64,000 nt of DNA from Candidatus Zipacnadia bacterium (lineage in GTDB: Bacteria; Armatimonadota; Zipacnadia; Zipacnadales; UBA5352). The stretch is from NCBI GenBank assembly GCA_029820945.1, contig JALGUJ010000041.1, positions 1 to 64,000 of the forward strand, given 5' to 3'. Under the pieces are notes generated by a model that saw only the letters and a list, made by a program, of their open reading frames with translations, was not told the DNA's origin and did not search any database. Both the position numbers and the translations under genes were made by a program. Positions 10,201 to 19,100 of this stretch are shown one piece after another. The first letter of the stretch is position 1. Each line of letters opens with the position of its first letter.

Positions 10201-10324
10201 TGAAGAGGAAACGCCTGAGGAATGCCCCAAGTGCGGCAGGCCTCTGATCAGAAAGACCGGCAGGTACGGACCGTTCCTCGGCTGCACCGGCTACCCCGAG
10301 TGCAGGTTCAACCGGAGCTTGTAA
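7223..10324 (+). CDS. SF1 (UPF1-like) helicase - PLD nuclease - zinc ribbon fusion, Mokosh type II-like
   Basis: The 1033-residue protein joins four parts. An N-terminal beta-rich region leads into an SF1 helicase with Walker A WGPPGTGKTTVLARI (about residue 177), motif II VVIDEASML (about 478), GDFRQLPPI, a motif V-like STVHAFQGNEKG and LLNVALSRARHN. The helicase is split by a long coiled coil (about 260-450). A single HKD-type PLD motif, MHEKIAIIDG followed by HGSLNILS, sits near 880. Two C-terminal topoisomerase-type zinc ribbons follow (CPKCGS...CNGC, and CPKCGRP...GCTGYPEC). A COG1112-like helicase fused to PLD is the architecture of Mokosh type II anti-phage proteins; the zinc ribbons are an addition. 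It stands alone on the plus strand. The ATG follows AGGGGAAC. Confidence 0.75.
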   Translation: MSRESLAQMVGALAKEIRAVRDRRGRTELTVLDGRFCGRSGELYLYAFRLDEERVLREDSPVQVRVGDEQLDGMLVSWQDNELVIGVSVDLGERVDHARLVTDDAFLLERLHEVLTDILRGRASDFSELKASQAIGDAPARSSDAAPTASVLSGEHPLNDAQQRAVGRALGSEVTYIWGPPGTGKTTVLARIVEALYLAGHRVLVVSNMNVAVDTLLEKIADRLAAQGDAGLLAGRVLRLGALVKDELRDRHGEHVDLERVVERLSAGLAAERDRLQARLQELQQEEERLSAALSIHERHLKLQEHAHAASRRLAAVREREQMLTTAAGDATARIDDLLSAVERAERMNAVVRFLHGLKPERMRAELSLLQSQRSQAIVALDQLRGEIPPLQAEVTQRRDSLHELADQVRDLPPHQQCVAELQESRGSIARAQQRLKQIEEQLAQVQERLVRECAVLATTVYQVYLRAEIKGLFDVVVIDEASMLTPPLVYYAAGRARSRVIVAGDFRQLPPIVVTRDEEALAWLKTDVFALAGIKDAVQSGRRPASLVSLSVQYRMRQALCGLVSSFFYEPDNHLEAHASVKEESAHALLGEGALCYVDTSRWQPWAAYEASAGGCYNIIHALVASEIMAVLGESGAAASGQLDLALMTQFRAQRQLMNALLQDQRREAPCRLASTVHAFQGNEKGAVVLELTQSQGLGRPWGWITAKSRDDEGARLLNVALSRARHNVILVANFQYLSAKLPRTAIARQVLDYFVEHGTELPGEWFYPKSVPTDIARLRPDAGSGFPLDDAVVTAFDEKTFYPAFIRDLGGAEQFIVIFSPYLTEVRTATLVDLLRERVGCGILVRVVTELGEGLWAAETREGIDALRGCGLTVDTRRKMHEKIAIIDGAVLWHGSLNILSHSGKTTESMLRIPGEEACMALAMSVSTPRVQAQLRVGDWSGFTQAENPPCPKCGSTTTLVRGRRGVFFSCNGCRETVDVRAASRLLREDDEEETPEECPKCGRPLIRKTGRYGPFLGCTGYPECRFNRSL

Positions 10325-10338
10325 GCCGCCTGCGGCTT
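10323..10338 (+). terminator. hairpin after helicase-PLD gene
   Basis: AAGCCG-CCTG-CGGCTT forms a 6-bp stem with a 4-base loop overlapping the stop codon. No T-run follows, so it is at best a weak or factor-dependent terminator in the convergent gap before the glycosidase gene. Confidence 0.35.
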
Positions 10339-10446
10339 CCTGCCGCCCGTACCTCAGCGGTCGCTCCGGCAGGCCTTCGGCGGCACCCGGAGTTCGGTCA
10401 CTGGTCGGCCGAGGCGGTCCTCCAGGCATCGGGCATTCCGCCATCT

Positions 10447-13400
10447 TCACGGCGGCAGCTCTGTAGCGTCGAGCAGTAGCTCACCCCGCAGGAGCTTGAC
10501 GTACGCGAGCACGGCCTCTGCCGGTATGCGCGCGAGGTCCACCTCGAGCGTCCCTGCGTCTGCGGCGACCTGCACGAGGGCGACGCCGTCCGCATCGCAC
10601 ACCGCGACCTGCAGCCCGTCCTCGAGTCGGTTCACGCTGATCTGCAGCGCATCCCCAGCCCGCGCCAGCATCAGCCGCCGTGTCAGCCGCGCCAGGCATG
10701 CGACTTCATCCGGGGGCAGGTGCGCACTGACTTCGCCCCTCTCGCCGTCGCGTGCGACCGGCGCTTCGCGGCCGTCGAGCAGGTTGAGGACGTGCTCTCC
10801 GGGCTGCAGATCCACGAGCAGTACCGGACCGTCGACCGTGTGGCCAGTGGCGTTGTAGACTGACCAGATCGTCTTGTCCGGGCCAGTGAAGCGGTTGGCG
10901 TAGACCTGGCGAGCCTGCGTCGGCACAAGCGGCGTGCACTCGCGGCCGGCGAAGGCGTCGGCGTTCTCGCGCAGCATGCGCCGCATCGGCTCGGGGTAGT
11001 AGCGGGCGAACGACCCCACGGCGTTCCACAGCTTCTTCGCACACCGCGGATCGCGTCCCTGGTGGTCAAGCTCGAAGGGCCGGCACTCCGGGAAGTAGAA
11101 GCGCTGCAAGTTCACCTCGAGCGGGCGCAGGGGCGACGCCTGCATCGACAGGTCGTAGGTGATGCAGCCGTCGAGGAACTGCAGCATGTAGTCGTACCCC
11201 GGCATCTCGGTGGTCAGCACGGACTGCGTATCGACCCGGTCCATGCCCTCGCGCACGCTGCGACAGCTCTCCGCCAGCGCCCGCATCCACTCCTTGCAGC
11301 CCGGCTCGGCGAAGGTGTGCTCGTGCATGTCACTGAAGCACACGTACCCCCGGTGGCCGTACTCATCCAGACGGATGCCATCGGCCCCTGTCTCGCGCAG
11401 CACTCGCGCCATCGTCTCGGCCACGTACTGGCGGTACTCGGCGACATCGATGCACATGCGCCACGAGTGGTAGTCCTTGCGGGGCTCGCCGTCAGGGCCC
11501 ACGACACTCCACTCTCGCCCGTGCGCCTGCCCCAGCCTCGTGGTGTCGCAGCCCAGCAGCGGGTCGGTGTAGAGCGTGAGGAGGGCTCCGGCGTCCTGGT
11601 AGCCACGGATGGCCTCGCGGAGCGCCGGCAGCCCGCCCCAGCGCCGGTTGTAGCCATCGTAGTCTCCGCGGTTGAGCGGGTACATCAGCGCGCCGGTCAC
11701 GGGGTCCTCTATGAGGTAGCGCCGCATGCGCTGGTACTCGGCCTCACCGAGTACCTCGGGAAGCCTGTCCATCGGCGTGCGCCACGGCCCCACCTCCGAC
11801 CACTCCCACCAGCACCACAGCTCGAGAGCGTCCGCCCTGGGGTTGACGAGGTCGGTTCGATATGCCCCGTCGCGGAACAGGACGCTGTCGTTGAGCCTCG
11901 TGCCCACACTTATCCAGTTGACCACCGGCGTCATGCGCGAGGGGTACGGGCGAAAGCGCCAGGCGTGGTGAGCCCACTCCGCGTACCGGTGCATCGGCTC
12001 GTGCCAGTCCCCCGCGTGGGCGCTGATCACGGCATCCGGCGGCGAGAAGGACTCCCCGGGCTGCCGGGTGCGCAGCATGTACTCGCAGGCCAGGCTCGTC
12101 CCCGGAACCGGCTCGAGCGAGTCGATCGGGTAGTGCTCCTCCCGGGTGACGATGTCTCGCCGCACCACGTCGGCGTCGATCTCGGCGGTGTCCGGAAGAT
12201 GCTTCCGCAGCGCGAGCACCTTGTGCCGGCCATCGGCGTCGTCGATGCGCAGCGACAGGCCGGCCCCACGATCTGGGCTGAACACGTCCATGACCTGATA
12301 GTAGGCGGCGTGGTCGCCGTAGCCGGCGCGGATGTGCGCCGGTCGGTCTGCGATAATGCCGCCGCCCCACGGGTAGAAGTAGTAGTCGCCGTCCGACGCG
12401 TGCGACACGCGCAGGCCCGCCAAGTGTGGGAATGCCACCTTCAGGCCCACGGCCTCGGCGCTGTCGTTCACCACGCTCAGCGACAGGCGCACGCCTTCCT
12501 CGTCGATCGTGGCACTGAAGGTCGCCCGCAGGCGCGGACGATCAAGCACCAACTCCGCCTCGAAGCCATCGGCGCGCGGCCGCACGCTCCCGAGGCGGAA
12601 GTCCCGGCTGCTGGCGTAGCGCTTCCCATCGGCCTCGACCACGAACAGCGCCGGCTCGTCGCCGAGCATGTCGGCGGCGGCGTGCTCGTTGAACAGCGAC
12701 ACGAGCTGCAGCCGCTCGCCTGGCCGGAAGCGACAGCGCAGGTGCGCGTTCTCGAGCACGACCATCCTCGAGTCGATCCGGCAGGCAGGTGGCCGGTCTG
12801 CCGCCTGGCCTGCAGGTGGCGCGATGGCCGGGCACATGTCGATCGCCTGCGGCACCGGGCGGAAGTCGCGCGTCGCCGCCACGCGCACGCTGCGTAGCAC
12901 CAGCCCCTCCTCACGCGGCGTGATGGAGATGCCACGAGGGTGCGATGCGCCCAGCGTGCCCTCAAGCGTCGCAGTGTGGAGCCCCGGCACGAGCGTAGCG
13001 TCGCGCGGCTGCTCGCCCTCGGCCAGCCATGCCAGCTCGAAGGGCACTGTGGCCTCGACGGTCAACGTCAGCGGCTCCAGGCGGTCGATGGCTCGGTGCT
13101 CCCACTCCACCCGGGCCTCTGTGCCCTCCGGCACCGGCAGGCCGTCCAGCGTGGCGCCCACATCGCGCGCACCGGCGTACAGCGCCAGTCCGTCCGGGTC
13201 GTCGAGCGGCTGCTCCGCACCGGGACGCCATGTGAACCCGGTCGAGAGGTCGGTGGTGACGAGGTGCAGCCGGATCATGTACTCCCCGCTGCCGCCCGGC
13301 ATGGTCAGACGGTCGCTGGTCCAGGTCGCGCCGTCGAAAGTCACCATGCTATTGCCGCGGCTCGGACCCGCGGCGATCCCGATGTAGAGGTAGTCATCAT

Positions 13401-13887
13401 TCTCGTTATCGGAGGCCTTGCGCAGGATGATCTCATTGGCGCCGCGCACGAACTCGGCCTTCGGGAAGGCCATCTCGTACCAGGCCATCGTCGGGGTAGC
13501 GCTGTGCACGTAGAGGGGAATGCCGCAGTCGGTGGCGAAGCGGTGGACCTGCCCGTTGATGACCACCTCGAAGGCCTCGTCGAGGCCATCGGCGGGCGGG
13601 TTGTCGTGGAACGAGTAGTCCAGTACCCCCGTGTAGAGCGACAGCCGCACCGCACGCGTCGCCTGCCAGACGTCCTCGGGCAGGTCTGAGAGGTCGAGGA
13701 CCTTCTTCGCCTGGTAGCGCGCGGAGTTCTGGTGGGTGCGGCCGGTGGTCACGCCGCCCCAGTCGCCGGTGTCGTCGTACACCATGTAGACGCCGTCAGA
13801 CACCTGCCGCACCAGCGACGGCGCAGACCAGGCCGCCGTCTGTGCGCACAGCAGCGCGACCGTCGCGATGGGCGACATCCGCAGCAT
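10447..13887 (-). CDS. exported DUF6259-like glycoside hydrolase-like protein
   Basis: About 1146 residues with a Sec signal peptide (MLRMSPIATVALLCAQTAAW, cleavage after WSA). The frame continues a little upstream, but I start at the ATG at 13887 because AGGAGG lies six bases before it. N-terminal beta-sandwich-like regions precede a TIM-barrel-like region rich in aromatic residues, with GADGIRLDEYGHRGY and TTEMPGYDYM in the positions where clan GH-A and GH-D enzymes carry acidic catalytic residues. This resembles DUF6259 proteins, predicted extracellular carbohydrate-active enzymes. Substrate is unknown. It is metabolic cargo between defence genes and shares no operon with them. It could instead be a non-catalytic polysaccharide-binding protein. 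Confidence 0.7.
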   Translation of the reverse strand: MLRMSPIATVALLCAQTAAWSAPSLVRQVSDGVYMVYDDTGDWGGVTTGRTHQNSARYQAKKVLDLSDLPEDVWQATRAVRLSLYTGVLDYSFHDNPPADGLDEAFEVVINGQVHRFATDCGIPLYVHSATPTMAWYEMAFPKAEFVRGANEIILRKASDNENDDYLYIGIAAGPSRGNSMVTFDGATWTSDRLTMPGGSGEYMIRLHLVTTDLSTGFTWRPGAEQPLDDPDGLALYAGARDVGATLDGLPVPEGTEARVEWEHRAIDRLEPLTLTVEATVPFELAWLAEGEQPRDATLVPGLHTATLEGTLGASHPRGISITPREEGLVLRSVRVAATRDFRPVPQAIDMCPAIAPPAGQAADRPPACRIDSRMVVLENAHLRCRFRPGERLQLVSLFNEHAAADMLGDEPALFVVEADGKRYASSRDFRLGSVRPRADGFEAELVLDRPRLRATFSATIDEEGVRLSLSVVNDSAEAVGLKVAFPHLAGLRVSHASDGDYYFYPWGGGIIADRPAHIRAGYGDHAAYYQVMDVFSPDRGAGLSLRIDDADGRHKVLALRKHLPDTAEIDADVVRRDIVTREEHYPIDSLEPVPGTSLACEYMLRTRQPGESFSPPDAVISAHAGDWHEPMHRYAEWAHHAWRFRPYPSRMTPVVNWISVGTRLNDSVLFRDGAYRTDLVNPRADALELWCWWEWSEVGPWRTPMDRLPEVLGEAEYQRMRRYLIEDPVTGALMYPLNRGDYDGYNRRWGGLPALREAIRGYQDAGALLTLYTDPLLGCDTTRLGQAHGREWSVVGPDGEPRKDYHSWRMCIDVAEYRQYVAETMARVLRETGADGIRLDEYGHRGYVCFSDMHEHTFAEPGCKEWMRALAESCRSVREGMDRVDTQSVLTTEMPGYDYMLQFLDGCITYDLSMQASPLRPLEVNLQRFYFPECRPFELDHQGRDPRCAKKLWNAVGSFARYYPEPMRRMLRENADAFAGRECTPLVPTQARQVYANRFTGPDKTIWSVYNATGHTVDGPVLLVDLQPGEHVLNLLDGREAPVARDGERGEVSAHLPPDEVACLARLTRRLMLARAGDALQISVNRLEDGLQVAVCDADGVALVQVAADAGTLEVDLARIPAEAVLAYVKLLRGELLLDATELPP

Positions 13888-13951
13888 AGTCATCCTCCTG
13901 GGTCGCACTGGTTGCCCGGAATGCGGGTTCAGTCAGCGCCCGTGAGCCGCT

Positions 13952-14965
13952 CTAACCCAACAGCGCCTTGAGGGCACGGGCGGCTTCTGGCGAAGGGCCC
14001 TCGAACAGCTGGCGCAGCTCGGAGTTGATCTGCGCTTCGTCGCCTTTGTCCAGCCACTCGCGGTACTGGCCGGTCAGCCACAGGTAGCGGTCGAGTTCCC
14101 GGTAGGTGGCGTCGATACCCGACAGCTCGCGCAGGCGGTCGATGTTGGCCTTGAAGGCGCGGTAGGGGTTCGTGCCGTCGCGGACCAGCTCCTCGGTGCC
14201 GAGGTGCAAGGCGACCATGCGCTCGCAGTACGAGTCGAAGATCGGGAAGCGGTTGGGGTCGATGAAGAAGTGGCCGAACTTCGAGGCGAAGCTGCGGCGC
14301 GTTCCCCCGCCGCCATCGGGCAGGCGGCCGATGACCTGCACGGCCTCGACCGGGTCGTCGGGCAGTTCGCCGGCCACCTCGGTGATGTGCTTGGCCATCC
14401 GCCATACTGCGTAGACCCGCGTCGAGTAGAGGTCGTTGATCGCGGCGGCCTTGAGCAGGCAGCTCGGCAGGTCGAAGCCCGGGTGCTGCTCGCGCAGCCG
14501 GTCGAATGCCTCTTCGGTGGCGGCCCAGCCGACGAGTAATCCGCGCAGGCGGTTCGCGGCATCGATCTGCGCCTGGGTGATCGGCCTCGCGGCCGCCGGG
14601 GCGGGCGCGTCCTCGACCCCGGGAGGCACGTCATCGCACACGACGACCAAGTCACCCGCCGGCGTGCGCGCGATGCGCCAAGCGCCGTGCACCTCCGGGT
14701 CATAGACGACCCGGCGGCCGCGGTCGACTCGGTAGAGCAGGTCATAGCGCTCGTCCTCGGCAACGCGAGGTGCTTGGTTCTGCGTGTACTGCACTCGCGA
14801 CTGCTGGTTGACGGTGCAGGTGATGATGTCCGCGTCGATGCTCCCACGGTTCGTCTCTGGCCAGCGCTGCACGACCCAGTCGCGGATCGCCGCGTTGCTG
14901 AAGGGCTCGTCAAGAGCGGAGGTGGCCTGCCGGATCATCTGGCGGATCGGGGGCGCAACGCCCAC
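13952..14965 (-). CDS. DUF7669-like winged-helix protein, copy 1
   Basis: The 337-residue protein starts at GTG (GAGGAG about 11 bases upstream). The N-terminal 100 residues look like a DUF7669 winged helix (PPIRQMIRQA, WPETNRGSIDADI, TVNQQSRVQYTQN, HGAWRI). A low-complexity Ala/Pro linker follows, then a helical domain with LKAAAINDLYSTRVYAVWRM, FASKFGHFFIDPNRFPIFDS and YLWLTGQYREWL. That domain vaguely recalls OGG-fold/HhH glycosylase-like modules, but I do not see the catalytic Lys/Asp with confidence. A paralogue lies at 35383-36441. Both copies are at the downstream end of a minus-strand defence block, suggesting an accessory DNA-binding or DNA-sensing role. Function unknown. Confidence 0.7.
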   Translation of the reverse strand: MGVAPPIRQMIRQATSALDEPFSNAAIRDWVVQRWPETNRGSIDADIITCTVNQQSRVQYTQNQAPRVAEDERYDLLYRVDRGRRVVYDPEVHGAWRIARTPAGDLVVVCDDVPPGVEDAPAPAAARPITQAQIDAANRLRGLLVGWAATEEAFDRLREQHPGFDLPSCLLKAAAINDLYSTRVYAVWRMAKHITEVAGELPDDPVEAVQVIGRLPDGGGGTRRSFASKFGHFFIDPNRFPIFDSYCERMVALHLGTEELVRDGTNPYRAFKANIDRLRELSGIDATYRELDRYLWLTGQYREWLDKGDEAQINSELRQLFEGPSPEAARALKALLG

Positions 14966-15034
14966 GGGTGATCACACTCCTCAGGCGCGTGTGTGCCTCT
15001 GGTTGGTGCGACAGCGGCTCTGCGGGCCGCTTGG

Positions 15035-16129
15035 TCAGTGTCGCCACAGCCGTCTCGCGTCGGCAAGCAGTTCCGCGGCCCGGCCATCATCGCTCGCGCC
15101 GGTGCGGCCCAGATGAGCCGAGCGCCAGCGCTCGGGCAACGCATCCCGGCCGTGCAGAGCCCCGACAGCCGCCCCCACGATCGCGCCGACGGTGTCGCTG
15201 TCCTTCGTGTCATTGACCGCGCGCACGATGGCCTCCTCCGGATCGTGCGCGTGGCGCATCAGGATGTAGAGCACGCTCGGCACGGTCTCAAGCAGGAACG
15301 CGCCCGAGTACCAGGCGTTGCAGGCATCGACTGTCGGCCTGCCCGCCTCGAACGCCGCAGGCACGTGCTCGGCCACGAAGCGCCAGATGGGGCCCGAGAA
15401 GCCCTCGAACTCCCCTCCGCGCGGCGTGTATCCCCCGACCTCCAGATCACGGGCCACCTCCACGTAGGCTTCCACCCACCACACGGGGTCTGGCGGTTCG
15501 GCCATCTGCAGGAGCTGCCAGAGCATGTTGACAAAGGCGAGGCATGCGGCCGTGGAGCCGCTGTCGTTGTGGGTGACCACTGCAAGCAGTGCGGTGTCGC
15601 CCCAGAGGTCGGTGGTCCCGGTCCGCAGATGCGGCATGACCACAGGCGCGATGCGCATCAGCGCGCCGTTCCCGGCTGACGGGGCGCCACAGTCATACCA
15701 GGCCTTGCCGGACGCGGCGCTCGCCAGGAACGCGCTCACCGCCTTGCCGATGCCGAAGATCTGCTGTTGCGTGAAGCGCCGGGCCACGTTCTCGGGCACG
15801 AGGCCCTGGTCGGCGATCATCTGCTCGAGGGTCCAGAAGGCGAGCTGCGTGTCGTCTGAGGGCACGCCCACTGGTCGGTCATCGGCGTAGCGATTGGGCA
15901 GGTAGTCGCGGATCTCGCCGTGGGCTGCTGCGCGCGCTGCAGGAAGCTGGCCTTCGGTGGTGTTGCCGAGCGAGTCCCCGATCGCCAGCCCGAGCATCAT
16001 GCCCTCGACACGGCCGAAGTCGAAGTCCTCGGGCATGGCGCCCGGGACACTGTCGAAGATCGCCCCACGCCTCAGGTCGATGTGCCCCTGCCCGAACAGC
16101 CAGTCGAGCGTCTCGCGGTTGGTGGCCAT
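15035..16129 (-). CDS. ADP-ribosylglycohydrolase family protein (DraG-like)
   Basis: The 364-residue product has the metal-binding signatures of ADP-ribosyl hydrolases: GLAIGDSLGNTTEG, PSDDTQLAFWTLE, PSAGNGALMRIAP and NDTKDSDTVGAIVGAAVGAL. Such enzymes remove ADP-ribose from proteins or nucleic acids. The frame runs 38 codons further upstream, but the ATG at 16129 (GAGAGGAG upstream) gives the normal start. It follows the DUF1998 helicase by 37 bp and may belong to the same transcript, where it could reverse ADP-ribosylation by a phage or host enzyme; that role is inference. There is no ADP-ribosyltransferase partner in the window. Confidence 0.85.
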   Translation of the reverse strand: MATNRETLDWLFGQGHIDLRRGAIFDSVPGAMPEDFDFGRVEGMMLGLAIGDSLGNTTEGQLPAARAAAHGEIRDYLPNRYADDRPVGVPSDDTQLAFWTLEQMIADQGLVPENVARRFTQQQIFGIGKAVSAFLASAASGKAWYDCGAPSAGNGALMRIAPVVMPHLRTGTTDLWGDTALLAVVTHNDSGSTAACLAFVNMLWQLLQMAEPPDPVWWVEAYVEVARDLEVGGYTPRGGEFEGFSGPIWRFVAEHVPAAFEAGRPTVDACNAWYSGAFLLETVPSVLYILMRHAHDPEEAIVRAVNDTKDSDTVGAIVGAAVGALHGRDALPERWRSAHLGRTGASDDGRAAELLADARRLWRH

Positions 16130-16166
16130 CGCGGGTGGCTCCTCTCGTGCTGATACGCGGTTCCTG

Positions 16167-19100
16167 TCAGCCCAGCAGGTCATCTCGCTCGAGGTAGACC
16201 GCCAGCTCTTCCAGCACGCGGTTGATGGCGGCGGTGTCGCCAAGCTCCTGCGCGGTCATCTCGACGACCTTGTAGCCGGCGTTGCGCAGCTTGACGCGCG
16301 TGATGTGGTCGGCGCGCTGTACCTCCGGCGGCCCGTGCCAGGTCATGCCGTCGATGTAGATGAGCACGCGCTCATTCGGCCAAGCGAAGTCCGCGGCGGT
16401 CAGCGAACCGTCCGGGAGCTGGATCACGTATTGCCTTTCCTCGGGCAGCGGGAAGTTGCGGTCATCGAGCAGGTCGAGGAAGTCCTGCTCAGCGGGGCTG
16501 TCCTCTTCCGCGCCGCCAGACGGCTGCTTCGCGGGGTTCGGCGAGACCGAGTGCCCGAACGCCATGGGCTCGTCGTGGAGCTTGAGCAGGTCGGCCGCCC
16601 GGTGTCGGTCGAGAACGCCATGGTGGCGCTGGTTCCAGAAGGTCAGCAGACAGGCGTAGCAGGCCTCCTCGCAGTCGCACGACGCCATGATCTCCATCGC
16701 CTTGGCGCACACCCCCTGCCAGCGCTCCCGCACCTGCTGGAGGAAGCCCGACCCGCCGGGCATCGGGTCGTAGATGAGCACCCATGTCTGCCCGTCGTCG
16801 CGCTCCTCGACGAAGCCCTCGAGGTCGGACGCGCCCATGTCCAGGAACTCGCGCGCGCCTGCCAGGGCCGCCTCCATGAGGTTGACCGCGTCGGCGCGCT
16901 CGGGCAGCGGCCCCAGCTCGAGCAGGTCCGAGCGGAAGTCCACGTGCAGTGCCGCCCAGGTGACCGAGCCCTTGCGACACGTCCCGGCGTGCCGCTCCTT
17001 GAACTTGGCGATCTCCGCGCCCGCACGCGGGCTGCGCACCGCCCCGCACACGCTGCACAGCGGAAAACCGATGCCCAGCCCCTCGCGTTCACGGCTGGCC
17101 GGCCCGAGGTTCACCAGCCGCAGGTCGGCGTTGCGGTACAGGCGCCACTCGATGTCGCCAAGCTCGCCCGCCTCACCGCCGTGGTGGGTGCCGAGGAAGG
17201 TGCCGATGATGTCGTGCGCACCGTAGACGCGCCGCTCGCGCGAGTCGTCGATGTGCTGCCGCTGGCGCAGCTCGACGCCGCCCATGCGGTAGGAGACGAA
17301 CTCGTCGCCGCGGCGGCCGACGTGGTGATCGGTAGACAGGTCGATCACGCGGTCATGCTCGGCGTCGTAGAGCATCTCACGCTGGTCCACGTCCGGGGTG
17401 GCGGCGCCGGAAGACGCGCCGAGCGAGAAGAACTCGACGCGCCTGACCGCGAACTCGTCGCCTGCCGCGTAGATCCAGTTCGCGGGGGTGAACTCGCGCA
17501 GTGCGATGGGCTCCGGGCGCTGCAGTTCGATGTACGGCTGCAGGCAGCGGGCAACGCACGAGTCGCGCGTTAGGGCGTAGCCGGGGAAGTAGCCGTCGTT
17601 GCTCAGCCACGTCAGCGTGTAGCGATCGCGGTCGTTGCGGGCGAGGACGTCGAGCGCGTGTTCATAGCGGCGCCGGTCGCGGGCCTGTTCGGGGGTGAGC
17701 TGCTTGCCGTCGAGCTGCATGTGCGCGAAGGCATTCACCCGATCGCGGTAGCTGTTCACCTGTCGGAAGAGCACACCGACGTGGCGCTCCAGGCTGCGCG
17801 GCATGTTCTCGACCATGTGGGCGAGCCCTTCGGACGCCACCGCCGCGTGGTCCTGCGCGGGCCAGGTCGCGGTGAAGGCTTCCGTGAGCTGGTGGCGCAT
17901 GTCGGTGGCGTGGGTGTCCACCAGCGCGTTCAATGCCGGGAAGGTGGGGGCGCTGTCCCGGTACTGGCCCCTCGCCCCGCCGCCCGGACCCGCCTTCATG
18001 AAGTAGGGCCAGATGTAGCGGGGGAAGGCGGCGGTCAGCGCGTCGCGTCGCTCGCCCTCGGGGAGCTGGCGCAGCAGTGTCAGGATCGCCGAGTGCACGT
18101 GCTGGCGGATCAGCGGCTCGTTGGCCATGCTGAACGCGGGCACGCGGATGCGACCGTCGATGATCTCCTCGGGCCGCGTGAAGTAGTAGCGGTCGTGCGG
18201 CGAGGTGCTGCAGTAGTCGATCACCACCGCGATGCGATGCCGGCGGCCCGCTCGGCCGGCTCGTTGCGCGTAGTTCGCCGGCGTCGGCGGCACGTTGCGC
18301 ATGAGCGCCATCTCGAGCTGGCCGATGTCCACGCCCAGCTCCAGCGTCGGCGTGCACACGATGCAGTTCACGTCGCCGTCGCGCTCCTTGAACTCCTGCT
18401 CGATCACCTCGCGCTCGTCCTGATCGACCTGCCCGGAGTGCTCGACCGGGCGCAGCGGCACGAAGTCCTCGCGCGTGTAGCGCACCACCGCGTAGTGCTC
18501 GGCATCAACCTCGGCGGCCTGCAGCGTGCCATCGCAGCGGTACTCCGGGCAGGCCCGCGTGGGCATCGCCACGCCCTGGGCGCTTCGGCAGACCGCGCAC
18601 ACATGGCGCTCACGGGCCGCGCTCACCTTCGTGCGCCGCGCGTTGACCTGGTAGGCCTCTGCGCCGATGCTGAGCGCCTGTGGCTTGCCGTATAGCTTCC
18701 GGGTGACCTCGACCGGCACCAGGTACTGCCGCTCAGCGTCACGCAGCCAGTCCCACAGCGCTTCGAGGAAGTCGTTGACGTGCTCGCCGCCCGCGGGCAC
18801 GCCTTTGGCGACGATGTGCTGGGCCGCGGTCTGACCCTTGGTGGCCAGCAGCTTCTTCGCGTCAACGCCCTGCGCGCTCGTGGCCAGCGTCAGCACCGTC
18901 GGCCGCCACCAGTCGCCCACGCTAATCAGGCCACGGTACACCTCCTCATCGCGAACGCTCCACGAGTGCTGCAGCAGCCGGTCCGACAGCGCGCCCCGGC
19001 GGCGGTAGTAGTCGAGCAACGTGCGCACGACGGCCACGACCTCGTCCGGCTCAATGCCGAACGCCTCCGCCCAGCGTCCGAAGAACTCGCGATCCGCCTC

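Noticed and set aside
7223-10324. Calling the helicase-PLD protein a DNA topoisomerase because of its zinc ribbons
   Set aside because: Only the C-terminal zinc ribbons are topoisomerase-like; no Toprim or catalytic tyrosine domain is present.
11062-12897. A 611-codon plus-strand frame opposite the secreted glycosidase gene
   Set aside because: Val/Arg/His-rich composition without motifs; the minus strand has signal peptide, ribosome site and recognisable domains.
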